Below, one piece after another: positions 10,101 to 17,028 of a stretch of 64,000 nt of DNA. This stretch comes from JAICUF01 sp038250675 (lineage in GTDB: Bacteria; Gemmatimonadota; Gemmatimonadetes; Gemmatimonadales; GWC2-71-9). The notes under the pieces are model-generated. The model ran no database searches and was not told the origin of the DNA. It saw only the letters and a program-made list of their open reading frames with translations. Within the stretch, counting starts at the first letter, position 1. Each line of letters starts with the position of its first letter. Made by a program: the position numbers and the translations under genes. The stretch covers positions 17,987 through 81,986 of the forward strand of contig JBBSCB010000012.1 in the NCBI GenBank assembly GCA_038250675.1. Reading direction: 5' to 3'.

Positions 10101-10178
10101 ATGCCGAAGCCGTTCCTGCCCGATGAACTGTTATTGCGAGTGCGGCAGATGCTGGACCGGCGCGGGGGCGACGAGTAG
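7155..10178 (+). CDS. hybrid sensor histidine kinase with GAF and two PAS domains
   Basis: The protein has 1007 residues and a GTG start. Residues about 28-125 form several hydrophobic helices of the DUF4118/KdpD type (LAYPLAVVLIVAATLL, FPALIIAAWLLGSG, VGLTMFAVVGVGLAVLG). An Ala/Glu-rich coiled coil follows to about 190, then a GAF domain (about 190-355), a PAS (365-480) and a second PAS (490-610). The HisKA phosphoacceptor is H633 in GGVAHEINN. The ATPase domain has LNLALNARDAM (N box), DAGIGMD and HGTGLGLSVVHG. A C-terminal receiver domain starts at ILVVDDEP, with phosphoacceptor D935 in ITDLVMPG. The stimulus is unknown; GAF/PAS suggest a small ligand or redox signal. The internal receiver means a phosphorelay partner is encoded elsewhere. 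Confidence 0.93.
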   Translation: MTPHTPGQPTWPSPRLERARDLRGRPALAYPLAVVLIVAATLLRQFLSRWIGPVDLPFLTLFPALIIAAWLLGSGPTLLALVLGLASADFFFLAPVGTFFQWTPVSLVGLTMFAVVGVGLAVLGDREHRARRAAELQADENIRLRDLAEEAASQAEEEASRAEEEGMRAEENAEQARALVAEREQGAAALRFLGEASAALGGSLEYETTLATVARLAIPALADWCAIDLAQPDGTLRRIAITHVDPAREAWGWELERRFPPQPGEGGSYDVLRNGQSRYVPDITPDMLDMPGRDPEYLRILRELGLVSYIGVPLIAHGAVFGVLSFLMSESGRHYTSSDLRLAEVLGERAAVAVDNAQRHRESVESVNMLQAVLAASPVGQAFVDQELRYVQVNPALAALHGVPVETHADRRIRDVLPAWAEVLEPLHRQVFETGQPILDHAITVAAPSGGDYELMVSCFPVRDAEGVIRWVGVTKADVTEQRAGVRALRASEARLRRVVESPLIGIGFYDHDGRITGANGALCDLLGYTPREIEAGALRWDTNLTPPEFRDRDERAAREIRETGASRAYEKEMLRKDGSRVPVLVGGSRLDEEGNAGVFYVLDLTERRRVEEQAQAAQRLEAVGRLAGGVAHEINNALQGVIGFNGFILNRTRPGEPLRDDAEKVQRSAERAARITQQLLAYSRRQVLQQVDLDLTRVVNDFSPMLRQALGPDRDLVVTHPRGAAMVHADRTQLEQVLLNLALNARDAMVDGGRLTIAIERTAVSQFRPSQHGGGRLEPGDYVQLTVTDAGIGMDPATRARVFEPFFTTKPVGHGTGLGLSVVHGIVRQTGGHVWIYGEPGEGTTVSILLPDAGVAAADREATLADARANAVSPAGGSERILVVDDEPVVLGYLAELLRKAGYEVLQATHGEQALELFRARSDGAEPAALVITDLVMPGIGGRALGEALAAVAPGVPILYSSGYTGDEVARRGLIAEGSEFMPKPFLPDELLLRVRQMLDRRGGDE

Positions 10179-10286
10179 CCAAGACTGATCTCGCCGCACC
10201 GGGGCAACTTGCCTCGCCATGGCGAACGGCGTGGACACGATCCAGGAGGCCACCTTTGGCGCGGCTGCGGGAACAGTCGGGCTGAT

Positions 10287-11456
10287 TCAGCTGCCCGGCA
10301 CAATCTCGGGCGAGGCCGCGTCGCTGTGGCCTTGTCCCAACTGGCCCTCGGTACCGCGTCCCCAGCAGTACAGTGATCCGTCGGTCGAGGTGCCGCAGTA
10401 GTTGCTGCCGCCGCCAACGATTGAAGCGAATCGCAGCGTGCCGGTGATTTGCGTCGGCTCGTCGTAACGGCCATGGAATGTGGGATCACCGCTTGCCAGC
10501 TCGCTCGCCACGTCCGCCCCCCAGCACAGGACCCGCCCCTGAGTGTCGAGCCCGCATGCCGAGAAGCGCGCAGCGCGAATCGCAGTGAAGTGATGCGCGC
10601 CGTTCACCGGCACCGGGTGATCGGCCTCGAGTATGGCCGGCCCGGCACCGACGGCGTCGATTCCCCAGCAGTACGCGACATCATCGCGCCCGATGCCGCA
10701 GGTGTGATATCCGCCAGCACTGAGTGATGCAAAGCGCAGTGCACCTCCGAATGACTGCGTGTCCGGCAGAAAAGCGGCATTATTGTGCTGGCCCGCGACC
10801 GGCAGCCCGTTGTACCCCCAGCAGACGGCACGCCCGCCAAGGTCGATGCCGCAAACGTGGGCATACCCCGTGGTGATGCTGGTGAACGAAACTCCGGCCG
10901 CGGCCCGGATCGGTGTGGGCGAGCAGCGAATGCCGCCGCAGGTCGTATCTTCGCGGCTGCCGAGCTGGCCCTGATCGTTCAGTCCCCAGCAATAGGCGCC
11001 GCCATCGGTCGCGATGCCGCAGGTGAAGTTCCGGCTGGCGGCGAGTGAGCGGAAGCGGATCGCGGTGTTGACCGCGACCGGGCTCGCGCGGCACGTCGCG
11101 GCGCCGCACACCGCGCCGGCCTGGTCACCGGTGCCGAGCTCTCCGTAGCCATTCGAGCCCCAGCACCAGGCCGTGCCATCGGCGTCCAGCGCGCAGGTAT
11201 GTGTGGTGCCGGCGGCCAGCGATGTGAACGCCGCGCCGGACGTCAGGGCGGTGGGTGGCGCATCGGCCGGCGTAGTTCCGATGCCAAGCTGCCCCTCCGC
11301 CCCGCGGCCCCAGCAGCGGGTACCGGCAGCGGTGATCTGGCAGCTATGCGTGGGGCCGATGGCGAGCGCGGCCGCACCGGCGCCGCCGGATGGACCGGTG
11401 GAATCGCCGCACGCGGCGCCAAGGCAGGCGATGACGCAGAAGATTGAATTGCGCAT
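10287..11456 (-). CDS. RCC1-repeat lipoprotein
   Basis: The protein has 389 residues. The ATG at 11456 begins a short signal peptide with lipobox LGAAC (MRNSIFCVIACLGAACGDS). The mature part is a chain of RCC1 / Alpha-tubulin suppressor-type repeats of about 50 residues, each with the C-(A/G)-x-x-x-(D/G)-G-x-x-x-CWG pattern: CWGRGAEGQLG, CWGSNGYGELG, CWGLNDQGQLG, CWGYNGLP, CWGIDAVG, CWGADVASELA and CWGRGTEGQLG. Seven such blades fit a closed seven-bladed propeller. The paired Cys residues in each repeat suggest disulfides and hence an exported location. The binding partner is unknown. It converges on the histidine kinase gene. Confidence 0.88.
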   Translation of the reverse strand: MRNSIFCVIACLGAACGDSTGPSGGAGAAALAIGPTHSCQITAAGTRCWGRGAEGQLGIGTTPADAPPTALTSGAAFTSLAAGTTHTCALDADGTAWCWGSNGYGELGTGDQAGAVCGAATCRASPVAVNTAIRFRSLAASRNFTCGIATDGGAYCWGLNDQGQLGSREDTTCGGIRCSPTPIRAAAGVSFTSITTGYAHVCGIDLGGRAVCWGYNGLPVAGQHNNAAFLPDTQSFGGALRFASLSAGGYHTCGIGRDDVAYCWGIDAVGAGPAILEADHPVPVNGAHHFTAIRAARFSACGLDTQGRVLCWGADVASELASGDPTFHGRYDEPTQITGTLRFASIVGGGSNYCGTSTDGSLYCWGRGTEGQLGQGHSDAASPEIVPGS

Positions 11457-11512
11457 GCCGGGTGAGACGAGCGGGCGGCATCGGCTCGCACACGTGGGCT
11501 CGCTCCCGCGCG

Positions 11513-11665
11513 CTATCCCTCGCTGAGCCCCGCACTCACCCGGAACGTGTGCCCGTCCGGGTGCCTCAGGTGAAACTCGCGCACATTCCACGGCTCGGGG
11601 CCGCCGCGTGATCCCTGCGCGCCGAGGCACAGCAAGATCTCGACGGCGCCACTGCCCACCGCGCC
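11513..11665 (-). pseudogene. C-terminal remnant of a VOC (glyoxalase/bleomycin-resistance) protein
   Basis: In this otherwise empty gap one minus-strand frame reads about 50 residues to a TAG at 11513. It includes VEILLCLGAQGSRGG and WNVREFHLRHPDGHTFRVS. The last segment is the typical closing strand pair of VOC-fold proteins (W-x-x-R-E-F-x-x-x-x-P-D-G-H). A VOC module is about 120-130 residues, so more than half is missing, and no start codon with a ribosome site precedes the fragment. The upstream part has been replaced by the 3' end of the exported hypothetical gene. I call it a gene remnant. Confidence 0.6.
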
Positions 11666-11670
11666 GAACG

Positions 11671-12675
11671 TCAGAAGTGCGGCCTCTTGATGAGGCCCTT
11701 GATCTTGTTCTTGGCGCCCTGCTCGGCCTCGTTCTGCTTTTCCTTGAGCGCTTCCTTCACCGCATCGGCCACAACGCGGTTGGTCGCCGCCTTCATTTCC
11801 TTGCCCAGGTCGAAGTTCTTGAGCGCCTCGCAGGCCTGCTTGGCCTGCGCCTTCTCCTCCGGAGTGAGCTGGCGGGTCGACGCGGGGGAGGCCGCCGTGC
11901 CCTCGGGCTGCGCAGACGCCATCTTCGCCTTCGCGGCGGCCAGCGAGTCGGCCAGCTCCTGGCTCGCGAGATAGGTGACATAGCCGTGGGCCACCGAGTC
12001 GACGTCCGCCACCATCGTGTTCTGGAATGTCACCCCTGCCGGCGGCGAAAACGCCGAGGCCGGCGGCTCACCCTTCCGGACGGCGGTGGCGGTCTGCTCG
12101 TAGTTGACGCAGAGGAGGCTGCCGCTGACGTGCAGCGGAACACCGGGCGTTCCCTGCATCGAGCAGATGGTAAACGTACCGAACGTCCGCTCGTCGCACT
12201 TCTCGCCGGCGTAGGTCCGGGTCTCACCCTTCTGGCCGGCCATGAGGGTCCCGGTGCCAAACGCGCGTGAGATCATTTGGGACATCTCCTGCATGTTCTG
12301 ATGCAGCCGCTGTTTGCCCGCGCCATCCAGCCCATCGTACGCCTTCGCCATGGCGGGCAGCATGTTTGGCATCCGGGTGCCGGTCTTCTTGGTGAGGTCG
12401 GCGGTGTACATCGAGTCCGGCGTCATCAGCGTCCAGGTGTCGTGCGTGGACGTCTTGCCGAAGAACTTGCCGGTGGTCGTCTCATGACTGGCCACCCGGT
12501 CGCCGGCGATGCTGCGCTGGCCGGTGCCGGTCAGATCGCCGGCATAGGTGTAGTCCACCTGGATGGCGGACACCTTGTTTTTGGGCAGTTTGAACGGATT
12601 GGCCTGCGCGACGAGCGGCGACGCGACGAGGAGGAGCCCGGTCGCGAACGCTGCGGTGGTGATGCTGCGGTCCAT
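11671..12675 (-). CDS. exported hypothetical protein
   Basis: The protein has 334 residues. The ATG at 12675 is preceded by GAGG and opens a Sec signal peptide likely cut after VAQA (TAAFATGLLLVASPLVAQA). The mature N-terminal half is strand-rich (VDYTYAGDLTGTGQRSIAGD), and the C-terminal 90 residues are Ala/Lys/Glu-rich and helical (LTPEEKAQAKQACEALKNFD through KNKIKGLIKRPHF), with a basic end. Four Cys are present in the mature part. I do not recognise a named family. It is divergent from the TPR kinase at 12817 with 141 bases between starts. Confidence 0.7.
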   Translation of the reverse strand: MDRSITTAAFATGLLLVASPLVAQANPFKLPKNKVSAIQVDYTYAGDLTGTGQRSIAGDRVASHETTTGKFFGKTSTHDTWTLMTPDSMYTADLTKKTGTRMPNMLPAMAKAYDGLDGAGKQRLHQNMQEMSQMISRAFGTGTLMAGQKGETRTYAGEKCDERTFGTFTICSMQGTPGVPLHVSGSLLCVNYEQTATAVRKGEPPASAFSPPAGVTFQNTMVADVDSVAHGYVTYLASQELADSLAAAKAKMASAQPEGTAASPASTRQLTPEEKAQAKQACEALKNFDLGKEMKAATNRVVADAVKEALKEKQNEAEQGAKNKIKGLIKRPHF

Positions 12676-12816
12676 GGGGAGCCTCGGAGAGGGATGGGAC
12701 GAGGCTAACATGCGCGCTGGTTCCGGGGTGCGCAAGCGGCGGCGGCGGCTTTCGCCGCCGGGCTCGCCGCCGTAGGTTCCCCATCACCACTCCGCACCTC
12801 ACCCTGCCGCATCGGA

Positions 12817-15447
12817 ATGCCTGTGGCCGATCGCCTGGCCGAGCTTCGTGCCGGCCTTTCGACAACCTATGTCATCGACCGCGAGCTCGGCCGGGGCGGC
12901 ATGGCGACCGTCTACCTCGCGCGCGACCTGCGTCACGACCGGCCGGTGGCGCTCAAGGTGCTCCACCCCGAGCTGGCCACCGCACTCGGCGGCGAACGGT
13001 TCCAGCGCGAGATCCGGCTTGCAGCCCGCTTCCAGCACCCGCATATCCTGACGGTCCACGATTCGGGCGAGACCGCGGGCCAGCTCTGGTTCACCATGCC
13101 GTATGTGGATGGCGAGTCGCTCCGCGAGCGGCTCAACCGTGAGCGGCAGCTCCCGGTGGCCGATGCGCTTCATATTGCGGGCGAGGTGGCGGACGCGCTC
13201 GACTACGCGCACCGGCAGGGCGTGGTGCATCGCGACATCAAGCCCGAAAACATCCTCCTGAGCGGCGCGCACGCGCTGGTGGCCGACTTCGGGATCGCGC
13301 GGGCACTGGCCGCGGTGGACGAGGAGCGCCTCACCGGCACCGGCATCGCGGTCGGCACCGCGGCGTATATGAGCCCGGAGCAGGCAGCCGGCGACCGCGC
13401 GCTCGACGGGCGGACCGATATCTACAGTCTGGCAACGGTCCTCTACGAGATGCTGGCGGGGCAGACGCCGTTCGCGGCGGCGACACCGCAGCAGTCCATC
13501 GGGCGCCGTTTCGTCGAGACGCCGCGGCCGCTCACCGAAACCCGCGAGTCGGTGTCGCCGGCGGTGGCGGACGCGGTGCACCGGGCGCTGGCCCGGACGC
13601 CGGCCGACCGGTTTGCCACCGCGGCCGAGTTTGCCCAGGCGTTTGGTGCCGGCGCGACGGCGACTCCCGCGCTCCCGGCGGCGGGCGCCCATGGCCGGCC
13701 GCCGGCACCTCGGCGCCTGCGGACGATCCTGATGGTCGCGGGACTCGCCGTGCTTATCGCGTTCGTGGTGCTGTTCGCCTGGCGCCGCTCGCGCACGGGC
13801 GTCACATCCAGCGGCCCGCACCTGCTCGCGGTGCTTCCCTTCGAGAACATCGGTGCGCCTGACGACCAGTATTTCACCGATGGCGTCACCGACGCCGTCC
13901 GCGGCAAGCTCACCGGTGTGCCCGGACTCCGCGTCACGGCCTCGGCCAGCTCGAACGGATACCGCGGCAGCACCAAACCGCTGCGTGAGATTGCCCACGA
14001 GCTGGGCGTCACCTATCTGCTGGTGGGCAAGGTCCGCTGGGCGCGGCAACCTGACGGCACCAGCCGGGTGCAGGTCAGCCCCGAGCTGATCGAGGCGGGC
14101 ACCGCTGCTTCGCTCTGGCAGCAGCCGTTCGACGCGACGCTCACCGACGTGTTCGAGGTGCAGTCCAGAATCGCGGGGGAGGTGGCCGGCGCGCTCGATC
14201 TGGCGCTGGGTGACAGCGCCCGGCAACAGCTCGCTCATCGGCCCACCGGCAACCTGGCCGCCTACGACGCCTACCTGCGCGGGGAACAGGCCTCGAACGG
14301 CGGCGCCGCCGGCGACCCCGCCTCGGTGAGCCGCGCGGCCGGCTACTACGAACAGGCAACGGCACTCGACCCCGGCTTCGCACTGGCGTGGGCACGACTC
14401 TCGGAGATGCACTCGTGGCTGTATGGCATCTTTGACCCCAAGGCGACGAGCCGCACCATGGCACAGCATGCCGCGGAGCGCGCCGTCGCGCTCGCGCCGG
14501 ACGCCGCCGAAGGGCACGCGGCGACGGCGCTCTACTACCAGCTTGTCGTAAAGGATCCAGTGCGGGCGGCGGCCGCCGCCGCGACCGGACTGCGGCTCGC
14601 GCCGGAGGACGCGGCGCTGCTTACCGCGGACGCCTCCATTGAGGCCAGTCTCGGACAGTGGGATTCGGCGGTGGTTCACCTGCGGAGTGCGGCCGCACTT
14701 GACCCGCGCTCGCCGCTGATCGCGCACCGGCTGGGCACGACGCTCCGGTGGATGCGGCGCTTTCCGGAGGCCGAGGCGGTGCTGGATCGAGGCCTGGAGC
14801 TGGCGCCGACCGATCTCATCATGCGGGTCGAGCGGATGATGGTCGAGCTCGGGCGGGGCGATTTGCCGGCGGCGCGGGCCATCCTCGGGCAGGTACCGCG
14901 CGAGGTAGATCCCACGGCGGTGGTAGCGTTCGTGGCGACCTGGTCGGATCTCTACTGGGTGCTCGACGAGGAGCAGCAGCAACTCCTGCTGCGGCTCCGG
15001 CCCAGTGCCTTCGAGAACGATGCGAACTGGGCCATCGTGCTGGCCCAGACGTACCATCTGCGCGGCGACTCGGCGCGAACCCGGATCTACGCCGATTCCG
15101 CCCGGATCGCCTTTACCCGCCTGGCAGCGGTCGCACCACAGGACGCGCAGCAGCACCTCTTCCTCGGGCTGGCGCTGGCCATGCTCCACCGCAACGCCGA
15201 GGCGATCGCGGAAGGGGAACGCGGCGCGGCGCTGCTGCCGATCTCACGTGATGCGAACTACGGTGCCTACATGCAGCACCAGCTGGTGCGCATCTACGTC
15301 CTCACCGGCAACACGAATGCGGCGCTGGACCGCCTCGAACCGCTGCTCCGGGTGCCGTATGACCTCACGCCGGCGTGGCTCCGGATCGACCCGCGATTCG
15401 ACCCGCTCCGTGGAATCCCGCGGTTCGAGGCGCTTGTGGGGCGATAG
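12817..15447 (+). CDS. transmembrane Ser/Thr protein kinase with TolB-N/FlgO-like domain and TPRs
   Basis: The protein has 876 residues. The PknB-type kinase domain covers about 19-275: glycine loop GRGGMA, ATP-anchoring K47, catalytic HRD with D140, and DFG with D157. A single TM helix at 302-322 follows. Next comes a segment like the TolB-N/FlgO-like domain (LAVLPFENIGAPDDQYFTDG), then about ten TPR-like helical pairs to the end. The topology implies a cytoplasmic kinase and an extracytoplasmic sensor or scaffold. It is the only kinase here on the plus strand and stands outside the minus-strand array. Its 3' end runs directly into tandem repeats. Confidence 0.93.
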   Translation: MPVADRLAELRAGLSTTYVIDRELGRGGMATVYLARDLRHDRPVALKVLHPELATALGGERFQREIRLAARFQHPHILTVHDSGETAGQLWFTMPYVDGESLRERLNRERQLPVADALHIAGEVADALDYAHRQGVVHRDIKPENILLSGAHALVADFGIARALAAVDEERLTGTGIAVGTAAYMSPEQAAGDRALDGRTDIYSLATVLYEMLAGQTPFAAATPQQSIGRRFVETPRPLTETRESVSPAVADAVHRALARTPADRFATAAEFAQAFGAGATATPALPAAGAHGRPPAPRRLRTILMVAGLAVLIAFVVLFAWRRSRTGVTSSGPHLLAVLPFENIGAPDDQYFTDGVTDAVRGKLTGVPGLRVTASASSNGYRGSTKPLREIAHELGVTYLLVGKVRWARQPDGTSRVQVSPELIEAGTAASLWQQPFDATLTDVFEVQSRIAGEVAGALDLALGDSARQQLAHRPTGNLAAYDAYLRGEQASNGGAAGDPASVSRAAGYYEQATALDPGFALAWARLSEMHSWLYGIFDPKATSRTMAQHAAERAVALAPDAAEGHAATALYYQLVVKDPVRAAAAAATGLRLAPEDAALLTADASIEASLGQWDSAVVHLRSAAALDPRSPLIAHRLGTTLRWMRRFPEAEAVLDRGLELAPTDLIMRVERMMVELGRGDLPAARAILGQVPREVDPTAVVAFVATWSDLYWVLDEEQQQLLLRLRPSAFENDANWAIVLAQTYHLRGDSARTRIYADSARIAFTRLAAVAPQDAQQHLFLGLALAMLHRNAEAIAEGERGAALLPISRDANYGAYMQHQLVRIYVLTGNTNAALDRLEPLLRVPYDLTPAWLRIDPRFDPLRGIPRFEALVGR

Positions 15448-15469
15448 TAAGGACAGTTGGGGTCGTGTC

Positions 15470-15662
15470 GAGATCGGTGCGTCAGCTGGGCTCTGGCCCC
15501 TTCGCTTCGCTCAGGGTGACATTCGGGGTCGCGTTGGGATTGGTGCGTTAACCGCGGCTCTGGCCACTTCGCTTTGCTCGGGGCGACATCCGGAATGGCG
15601 TTGGAACTGGTGTGTCAACTGCGGCTCTGGTCCCCTCGCTTTGCTCGGGGCGACGTTCGAGT
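15470..15662. repeat. three tandem 67-base units carrying the SEG-type short repeat
   Basis: The core octamer CTCTGG(C/T)C recurs at 15491, 15558 and 15625, a strict 67-base period. Each unit continues into a short motif of the form CC(C/A)(C/T)TCGCTT(C/T)GCTC(A/G)GGG(T/C)GAC at 15497-15521, 15565-15587 and 15632-15654. The units have diverged by several bases, so the array is not recent. It lies just after the stop of the TPR kinase; the whole 15448-15736 stretch has no gene. Confidence 0.8.
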
Positions 15663-15763
15663 GTAGGTGAGCTCCGGTGTCGCTGGATCGGCATCGATCG
15701 AGGCCCAGACCTCGGAGCGACGGATGGACCCAGATGTCACCCTGAGCGCAGCGAGGGGGCCGA
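15632..15763. repeat. MITE-like unit, left copy (inverted SEG repeats around a shared core)
   Basis: A forward short repeat at 15632-15654 and an inverted one at 15735-15761 (TGTCACCCTGAGCGCAGCGA and onward) enclose a core of about 80 bases. The core includes CTGGATCGGCATCGATC at about 15680 and CGGAGCGACGGAT at about 15715. The same core and end recur at 16291-16378. With inverted ends and no coding capacity the unit resembles a miniature inverted-repeat element. Its inverted end overlaps the 3' end of the GIY-YIG gene. Confidence 0.7.
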
Positions 15764-16060
15764 GCCACCGCCGATGCCGAGTTCCAGACTCAGGTCCCGC
15801 CATTCCGGATTCGCCCCGTCCACCAGTCTCAGCTTGCGCCCGCGCCGATACCCCTTGAGGTGCTTCTCGCGCGTGATCGCCGCAGCCGCGTTCGGCGCGA
15901 CTTCGACATAGACCAACCGGTCGACCCTTCGCGCCGACGCATAACCGGGTGTCGCGCCCGTGCGATGCTGCTGGAGTCGGACCGCAAGCCGGCTGGTCAC
16001 GCCAACGTACAGTTGCCGCGATTCGTTGGACAGGATGTAGACGACGAATGTCTTGGGCAC
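15737..16060 (-). CDS. GIY-YIG nuclease domain protein
   Basis: The protein has 107 residues, the usual size for single-domain GIY-YIG proteins of the UPF0213/YhbQ type. The GTG at 16060 gives MPKTFVVYILSNESRQLYVG, with the GIY-like VYIL, the YIG-like LYVG at 17-20, conserved Arg in TSRLAVRLQQHR, and the metal-binding Glu in REKHLKG (E65). All catalytic positions look intact. A longer in-frame start (to 16936) would cross repeats and the YdeI gene and is not credible. The last codons (APSLRSG, stop) are encoded by the inverted short repeat itself. The gene lies between oppositely oriented copies of that repeat (15735-15761 and 16171-16195). Known relatives include DNA-nicking/homing-type and structure-specific nucleases; the role here is inferred to be repeat-linked. 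Confidence 0.82.
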   Translation of the reverse strand: MPKTFVVYILSNESRQLYVGVTSRLAVRLQQHRTGATPGYASARRVDRLVYVEVAPNAAAAITREKHLKGYRRGRKLRLVDGANPEWRDLSLELGIGGGSAPSLRSG

Positions 16061-16170
16061 GCTCCAGACTCGCGTGGTGTGCGACGAGCGCTGGATCGGA
16101 TTGTTGCGCGCCGGGTGAGAATTGTGCGGGCGGCGCGTGGCGCCGGCCCCGATTGTGGGGCGTGGGTCCG

Positions 16171-16258
16171 GCCCCCTCGCTTCGCTCAGGGTGACGGGCG
16201 GTGAATCGAGACCGGTGCGGCGGGGTGGGTTTGGCCCCCTCGCTGCGCTCAGGGTGAC
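16171..16258. repeat. two SEG-type short repeats with 63-base period
   Basis: Forward copies lie at 16171-16195 (GCCCCCTCGCTTCGCTCAGG, then GTGAC) and 16233-16258. The second is preceded by GAGACCGGTGCG, matching GAGATCGGTGCG before the first unit of the 15.5-kb tandem array. The first copy is the repeat on the 5' side of the GIY-YIG gene and is opposite in orientation to the copy at its 3' end. Confidence 0.75.
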
Positions 16259-16378
16259 CTCCTGGTGCAGGTGACGTCCAGTGTCCCCGACGTCTCTGGA
16301 TCGGCATCGATCAGGCCCCGCGCATCGGAGCGACGGATAGACCCAAATGTCACCCTGAGCGCAGCGAGGGGGCCGAAG
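16233..16378. repeat. MITE-like unit, right copy
   Basis: A forward repeat (16233-16258) and an inverted repeat (16348-16374, ATGTCACCCTGAGCGCAGCG and onward) bracket a core of about 90 bases. Positions 16291-16378 align closely with 15676-15763 on the other side of the GIY-YIG gene (shared CTGGATCGGCATCGATC, CGGAGCGACGGAT, GACCCA). So the nuclease gene sits between direct copies of an 88-base sequence. No gene lies in 16061-16395. Confidence 0.72.
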
Positions 16379-16395
16379 CGCGGGCAGGCACGGCC

Positions 16396-17028
16396 TTATG
16401 TGTGCCGCCGCAGCTGCCCGATCCGCTGCCCCGCCGCCGAGTCGGCCACGAGCGTCGCAAACCGCTTGCGCCGGGTGGCGTCCTGCTTGGCGCTGAGCAC
16501 CCACCAGGCCGCGGTGCGCTGATATCCCGGCGGCTGTGCCGAATGGAACGCCCACGCCGCCCGGTTCCGCTTGAACTCGCGCACCAGATCGTCCGGGAGC
16601 GCTGCCGCTTTCCGATCCTGCTCGTACGCATAGATCGCGGACTTCGCGGCGGTGCGCCGAGCATACGCCGCAAGCCCCGCCGGTGCCACCACCCCGTCGC
16701 GGATCAGCGCTTCGAGGCGCCGGATGTTCACCGCGCTCCAGATGCTCCCCTGGCGCCGGGGCGTGAAGCGGATGACGTAGCTCGTCTCGCCCAGCGATTT
16801 CCGAATGCCGTCGATCCACCCAAAGCAGAGCGCCTGATCCACCGACTCGGGCCAGGTGATGCTGGGATGGCCGTTGGCCTTCTTGTGGAACCCCACCCAG
16901 AGCTCGTTCTGCCGACCGTGGTTCCGCTCGAGCCACGCCCGCCAGCGTGCCGGCGTCGCAAAGAAGGTGGGCTCTCCGGTCACACCACTACTGGCGGCAG
17001 ACGGCGTGGGGATCTCCCTTCGGCGCAT
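16396..17028 (-). CDS. YdeI/OmpD-associated family protein
   Basis: The protein has up to 210 residues. The hallmark segments are present: TPARWRAWLERNHGRQNELWV, then PSITWPESVDQALCFGWIDG, RFTPRRQGSIWSAVNIRRLE and a helical C-terminus. The family is cytoplasmic and has been linked to bacteriocin or membrane-stress tolerance in enterobacteria; its biochemical role is unknown. The ATG at 17028 overlaps the M28 peptidase gene by 41 bases and lacks a ribosome site; a GTG at 16983 would give 195 residues and leave a 4-base gap, and is equally possible. It lies immediately beside the right MITE-like unit. Confidence 0.82.
   Translation of the reverse strand: MRRREIPTPSAASSGVTGEPTFFATPARWRAWLERNHGRQNELWVGFHKKANGHPSITWPESVDQALCFGWIDGIRKSLGETSYVIRFTPRRQGSIWSAVNIRRLEALIRDGVVAPAGLAAYARRTAAKSAIYAYEQDRKAAALPDDLVREFKRNRAAWAFHSAQPPGYQRTAAWWVLSAKQDATRRKRFATLVADSAAGQRIGQLRRHT

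Noticed and set aside
15470..16378. A CRISPR array
   Set aside because: The repeats vary in sequence, occur in both orientations, have spacings of 63-90 bases with related and not unique inter-repeat sequence, and no cas gene is near.
15737..16936. A 399-residue version of the GIY-YIG protein
   Set aside because: The extra N-terminal part is antisense-like translation of repeats and of the YdeI gene in another frame; the family is about 100 residues.
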